40,897 bases of DNA, from contig CAMCAW010000007.1 of NCBI GenBank assembly GCA_945872855.1, positions 1 through 40,897 on the forward strand, written 5' to 3'. The notes under the pieces are model-generated. The model saw only the letters and a list, made by a program, of their open reading frames with translations. It searched no databases and was not told the DNA's origin. The translations under genes were made by a program, and so were the position numbers. Positions 37,079-40,897 of the stretch are shown here, piece by piece (position 1 is the stretch's first letter; each line of letters opens with the position of its first letter). The stretch is from Rickettsia typhi. GTDB lineage: Bacteria; Pseudomonadota; Alphaproteobacteria; Rickettsiales; UBA1997.

Positions 37079-38374
37079 TTAATATAAAATTTGAATATCT
37101 GCACCGCAAGCGATCAGTTTCTCGGCAAGCCTCTCGTAGCCTCGCTCTAGGTGATAAAGACGATTAATTACCGTGTCTCCTTCTGCAACCAAACCAGCCA
37201 AAACCAGCGATACAGAAGCGCGTAAATCGGTTGCCATAACTTCTGCGCCCATCAATTTTGGCACACCTTTTACCACTGCGCTATTGCCATGTGACTCAAT
37301 ATTGGCGCCCATTCGCACCAATTCTAGCACATGCATAAAACGGTTCTCAAAAATATTTTCTTCGATAGTTGAAGTACCAAGAGAGCTGTCGGCCACTGTC
37401 ATCAAGGCCATTAGCTGCGCTTGCATATCAGTAGGAAATCCGGGAAATGGATGTGTCGCAAAGCTTACAGGCTTAACGCTTGGCGTAATTCTCTTCACCT
37501 CAATTTCACTCGCACTAATTTCAGTGATTTGTGCGCCAGCCTGCTCCAGCTCTTCCTTGAAGCCAGTTAGCAACCACGATTCAACACCTTGCAAACGCAG
37601 GCAACCGTTGGTAATAACGGCCGCAACCGCATAAGTCCCCGCTTCAATACGATCTGCAACCACGCGGTGACGCGCTTTATGCAACTTCTCCACCCCCAAA
37701 ATCTTGATCTGCGGCGTTCCTGCGCCAGTAATTTTTGCGCCCATCGCGCTCAAACATTTTGCTAGATCAATAATTTCTGGCTCGCAAGCCGCATTATTAA
37801 TCACCGTTTCACCTAGAGCCAACGAGGCTGCCATTAAAACGTGCTCGGTCGCGCCAACCGAAACTTTCTCAAAATCAATCACCGCGCCCTTCAAACGCCC
37901 TTCAACCGAGGCCTCAACATATCCGCCAACCAGCTCGATTTTCGCCCCCAATTTTTCCATTGCCTTCAAATGCAAATCCACCGGACGCGTGCCAATCGCA
38001 CACCCTCCCGGCAGAGAAACCTTAGCCTTGCCAAAGCGTGCCAGCAAAGGCCCCATAATCAAAATTGAGGCGCGCATTTTGCACACCAAATCATAAGGCG
38101 CCACCGGATTTGTAATATTCGCCGCATCAAAAATCATCACCCTGCCTTGATGCCCCAACTCTTTATCCGCGCCATCAAGCTCAATTTTAATCCCCAAACT
38201 AGCCAATAAATTCGCCATTGTAGAAATATCCGCCACATGCGGCAAATTCGCCAAAGTGAGCTTTTCGTCAGTGAGAATCGAAGCTACCATCAAAGGCAGT
38301 GCAGCATTCTTCGCCCCAGCAATCTGAACGCTTCCAAGCAGTTTTTGACCGCCTTTAATTACAAGTTTTTTCAT
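37079..38374 (-). CDS. murA: UDP-N-acetylglucosamine 1-carboxyvinyltransferase
   Basis: SVQIAGAKNAALPLMVASIL, LPGGCAIGTRPVDLHLKAMEKLGA, GFPTDMQAQLMAL, DLRASVSLVLAGLVAEG. Confidence 0.97.
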   Translation of the reverse strand: MKKLVIKGGQKLLGSVQIAGAKNAALPLMVASILTDEKLTLANLPHVADISTMANLLASLGIKIELDGADKELGHQGRVMIFDAANITNPVAPYDLVCKMRASILIMGPLLARFGKAKVSLPGGCAIGTRPVDLHLKAMEKLGAKIELVGGYVEASVEGRLKGAVIDFEKVSVGATEHVLMAASLALGETVINNAACEPEIIDLAKCLSAMGAKITGAGTPQIKILGVEKLHKARHRVVADRIEAGTYAVAAVITNGCLRLQGVESWLLTGFKEELEQAGAQITEISASEIEVKRITPSVKPVSFATHPFPGFPTDMQAQLMALMTVADSSLGTSTIEENIFENRFMHVLELVRMGANIESHGNSAVVKGVPKLMGAEVMATDLRASVSLVLAGLVAEGDTVINRLYHLERGYERLAEKLIACGADIQILY

Positions 38375-38393
38375 TTATAAAATTTTAAAATAT

Positions 38394-38702
38394 TTACTCA
38401 CCTTTCACAACCAAGCAAGATTTAACAAAAAGTGAAAGCGCGCTACTATAAGTTCGCTCCATCGTTGAAATTTTTCTAATACCAGAATCTAATTTAAGCG
38501 CAGTAAAACTATTATCGCCAATAGAAACAAGCCCTAAAATATTAGTGCTGCAAAGCGTAGCCTTCTGCTGCGGCTTAATATAAGGATCGTAATAAATCAC
38601 CTCAGTAGCATCAGTATAAATAAACCCATGTCCCGCCGGTGCATTAGACACAGCGCAGGCCGAAAGCATTGAAAGAAAAATAAGTGCAAGAAAATTTCTC
38701 AT
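38394..38702 (-). CDS. TRL-like family small lipoprotein
   Basis: Lipobox-like LSMLSAC; GHGFIYTDAT...QKATLCSTNILGLVSIGDNSFTALKLDSGIRKISTME fits TRL-like proteins. Confidence 0.7.
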   Translation of the reverse strand: MRNFLALIFLSMLSACAVSNAPAGHGFIYTDATEVIYYDPYIKPQQKATLCSTNILGLVSIGDNSFTALKLDSGIRKISTMERTYSSALSLFVKSCLVVKGE

Positions 38703-38731
38703 AAAAAAATAAAAAAAAATTATAGGTGATT

Positions 38732-40627
38732 TTATGCCACTGCATCTCCACTAACACTAGGAATAAAACTAACCGCACTTTTATTATCAAAAACACCAGA
38801 TGACTTCCGAATCTCCTTACCCGCCAGCAAATCTCTAATCTCCTCACCCGACAAAGTTTCATACTCCAACAAAGACTGCGCCAATTTCTCCAAATCAGGC
38901 TTCTTATCCAACAGAATTTGCTTCGCCCTTTGCAAGGCCTCCTCAATAATTCTCTTGGTCTCTTCATCGATAATCCGCGCCGTCTCCTCCGAAAATTCCT
39001 TACTAGAAACATAACCCTTCATGCTGTCGTCGGGGGTATAATCCACCGTGCCAACCTTATCACTCAAGCCCCAACGCACCACCATATTGCGCGCCATATC
39101 AGTTGCTTGCGCAATATCGGAAGACGCCCCCGTAGTTACCTTATCATATCCAAAAATCAATTCCTCCGCAGCCCTTCCACCCATTGCTACCACAAGGTCA
39201 TCATGCAATTTAGCGCGCGTAACCGAAAAGCGATCAGTCTCTGGCAGGCGCATCACTAACCCTAGAGCGCGGCCGCGCGGAATGATAGTCGCCTTGTGAA
39301 TCGGATCAGAATTAAGGCAATTAATCGCCGTAATCGCGTGCCCCGCCTCGTGATAAGCCGTCAACTCCTTCTCCGATTGCTGCATCACCATACTACGACG
39401 CTCCGCCCCCATCATAATTTTATCCTTCGCCTCTTCAAGATTGCTCATCGTCACCATTTTCTGATCACGCCGCGCCGCCATTAGCGCACCCTCATTGATC
39501 AAATTAGCCAAATCTGCCCCCGCAAAACCGGGTGTGCCACGCGCAATCACCTTCAAATCAATATCTGACGCCATCGCAACTTTTTTCACATGAACATTCA
39601 GAATCTGCTCGCGCCCAACAATATCAGGGTTTGGCACCGTAACCTGACGATCAAATCTACCGGGCCTTAGCAAAGCGCGATCCAAAACATCAGGCCTGTT
39701 AGTGGCAGCAATAATCACTACGCCTTCATTCTCAGAAAAGCCGTCCATCTCAACCAGCAACTGGTTTAAAGTCTGCTCGCGTTCATCATTTCCACCGCCA
39801 ACACCAGAGCCGCGATGTCTTCCCACCGCATCAATTTCATCAATAAACACAATGCATGGCGCCTGTTTTTTCGCCTGCTCAAACATATCGCGCACCCTAC
39901 TAGCACCTACACCCACAAACATCTCCACAAAATCAGAACCCGAAATTGAGAAAAATGGCACCCCCGCCTCACCAGCAATAGCACGAGCCAACAAGGTTTT
40001 ACCAGTCCCCGGAGAGCCAATAAGCAAACAACCACGCGGAATCTTCGCCCCTAAATCAACATATTTTTTCGGCGCCTTCAAAAAATCGACAATTTCCATC
40101 AATTCCTGTTTAGCCTCGTCAATGCCCGCAACATCTGCAAAAGTTATTTTACCTTTATTTTCCTGCAAAAGCTTCGCCCGCGATTTACCAAATCCAAGCG
40201 CGCCACCCTTACCCCCGCCAGACATACCACGCGCAAAAAATACCCACAAAGCAATCATTAAAATGAATGGCAACCAGCCAACAATCCCTGCAATAATCCG
40301 ATCCGACTTACTCACAAGAGGCACCGCATTAACCTCAACATTTTTTTCCTGCAATTTTTCAACTAAATTTGGATATTGCGGCAGATAAGTATAAAATTGC
40401 GAATCATCTTTTAAATTTCCCACCAAATCATCGCCCTTAATATCAACCTTTTTCACTTCACCAGCATCAACTTTTTGCATAAATTCACTAAAAGTAAACT
40501 TACGCCCAGCCAAGCCATCAGGCCCTCCAACAAGGTTTGAAACCACTATAATAGCAACAAAGATTCCCGCCCAAATTAAAAAATTGCGCGAGTTCGGATT
40601 TTTCGGATTTTTGATAGTTTGCATCAT
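38732..40627 (-). CDS. ftsH: ATP-dependent zinc metalloprotease FtsH
   Basis: [78 protein letters not shown] zinc site. Confidence 0.98.
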   Translation of the reverse strand: MMQTIKNPKNPNSRNFLIWAGIFVAIIVVSNLVGGPDGLAGRKFTFSEFMQKVDAGEVKKVDIKGDDLVGNLKDDSQFYTYLPQYPNLVEKLQEKNVEVNAVPLVSKSDRIIAGIVGWLPFILMIALWVFFARGMSGGGKGGALGFGKSRAKLLQENKGKITFADVAGIDEAKQELMEIVDFLKAPKKYVDLGAKIPRGCLLIGSPGTGKTLLARAIAGEAGVPFFSISGSDFVEMFVGVGASRVRDMFEQAKKQAPCIVFIDEIDAVGRHRGSGVGGGNDEREQTLNQLLVEMDGFSENEGVVIIAATNRPDVLDRALLRPGRFDRQVTVPNPDIVGREQILNVHVKKVAMASDIDLKVIARGTPGFAGADLANLINEGALMAARRDQKMVTMSNLEEAKDKIMMGAERRSMVMQQSEKELTAYHEAGHAITAINCLNSDPIHKATIIPRGRALGLVMRLPETDRFSVTRAKLHDDLVVAMGGRAAEELIFGYDKVTTGASSDIAQATDMARNMVVRWGLSDKVGTVDYTPDDSMKGYVSSKEFSEETARIIDEETKRIIEEALQRAKQILLDKKPDLEKLAQSLLEYETLSGEEIRDLLAGKEIRKSSGVFDNKSAVSFIPSVSGDAVA

Positions 40628-40897
40628 TGTTTTTTTTAAAGAAAAGTTACTACTAACCTAATCATTCGAAGTAATTTTTCCAAGGGGAAATTTGTAAATA
40701 ATTGAAAAATTGAAGACTTATATTTTGCCGACCTATAAATTAGGCAACGAACCCGTCGCAAATCTAACTTCCCAAAAAATTTAAACTAAAAAAATCTAAC
40801 TCAGAACTTTTAGAAATTTTTTACTCGATTTTTTTGGAATTTTTTTGATTTTTTCTGCGCTTTGGTTCGCAGTTTTGGTAATTTTTGGTGTTTAGGC

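Noticed and set aside
39702-40388. 228-aa plus-strand ORF antisense to ftsH
   Set aside because: Opposite a textbook ftsH; no domain, composition typical of an antisense shadow ORF.
40700-40790. Possible small structured RNA or tRNA upstream of ftsH (cgaaccc / taggcaacg hairpins)
   Set aside because: Only 4-5 bp stems, no cloverleaf or anticodon arm could be built; more likely the ftsH leader/promoter region.
1-40897. CRISPR arrays, insertion sequences, prophage genes
   Set aside because: No regularly spaced direct repeats, transposase, integrase or phage structural ORFs seen.

Overview
AT-rich bacterial chromosome segment, probably alphaproteobacterial and Rickettsiales-like in gene content and synteny (inference from families; no search run). 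It is mostly densely packed housekeeping genes: pepF (partial), a TrmA/RlmD-type RNA methyltransferase, murJ, nuoCBA, dapA, mnmA, gltA, virB4, dgt, rluD-type, an MsbA-like ABC transporter, CDGSH, RmuC-like, panC, ccmA, an esterase, proS, secA, murA, a TRL-like lipoprotein and ftsH. Accessory content: a single-chain AAA ATPase-TOPRIM (OLD-like) protein beside an imperfect palindromic element; a two-gene type II R-M system (HpaII-like endonuclease plus C5 methyltransferase) between dapA and mnmA; and an orphan virB4 translationally coupled to a Cys-repeat protein. The most unusual items are (1) a 2688-aa coiled-coil protein with a recurring ~85-aa globular module and a recurring LGSRTxSYQS motif, and (2) a perfect 46-bp inverted repeat filling the divergent ccmA/esterase intergenic region, with an outward-facing TATAAT in each arm. 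No tRNA, rRNA or CRISPR array was found.
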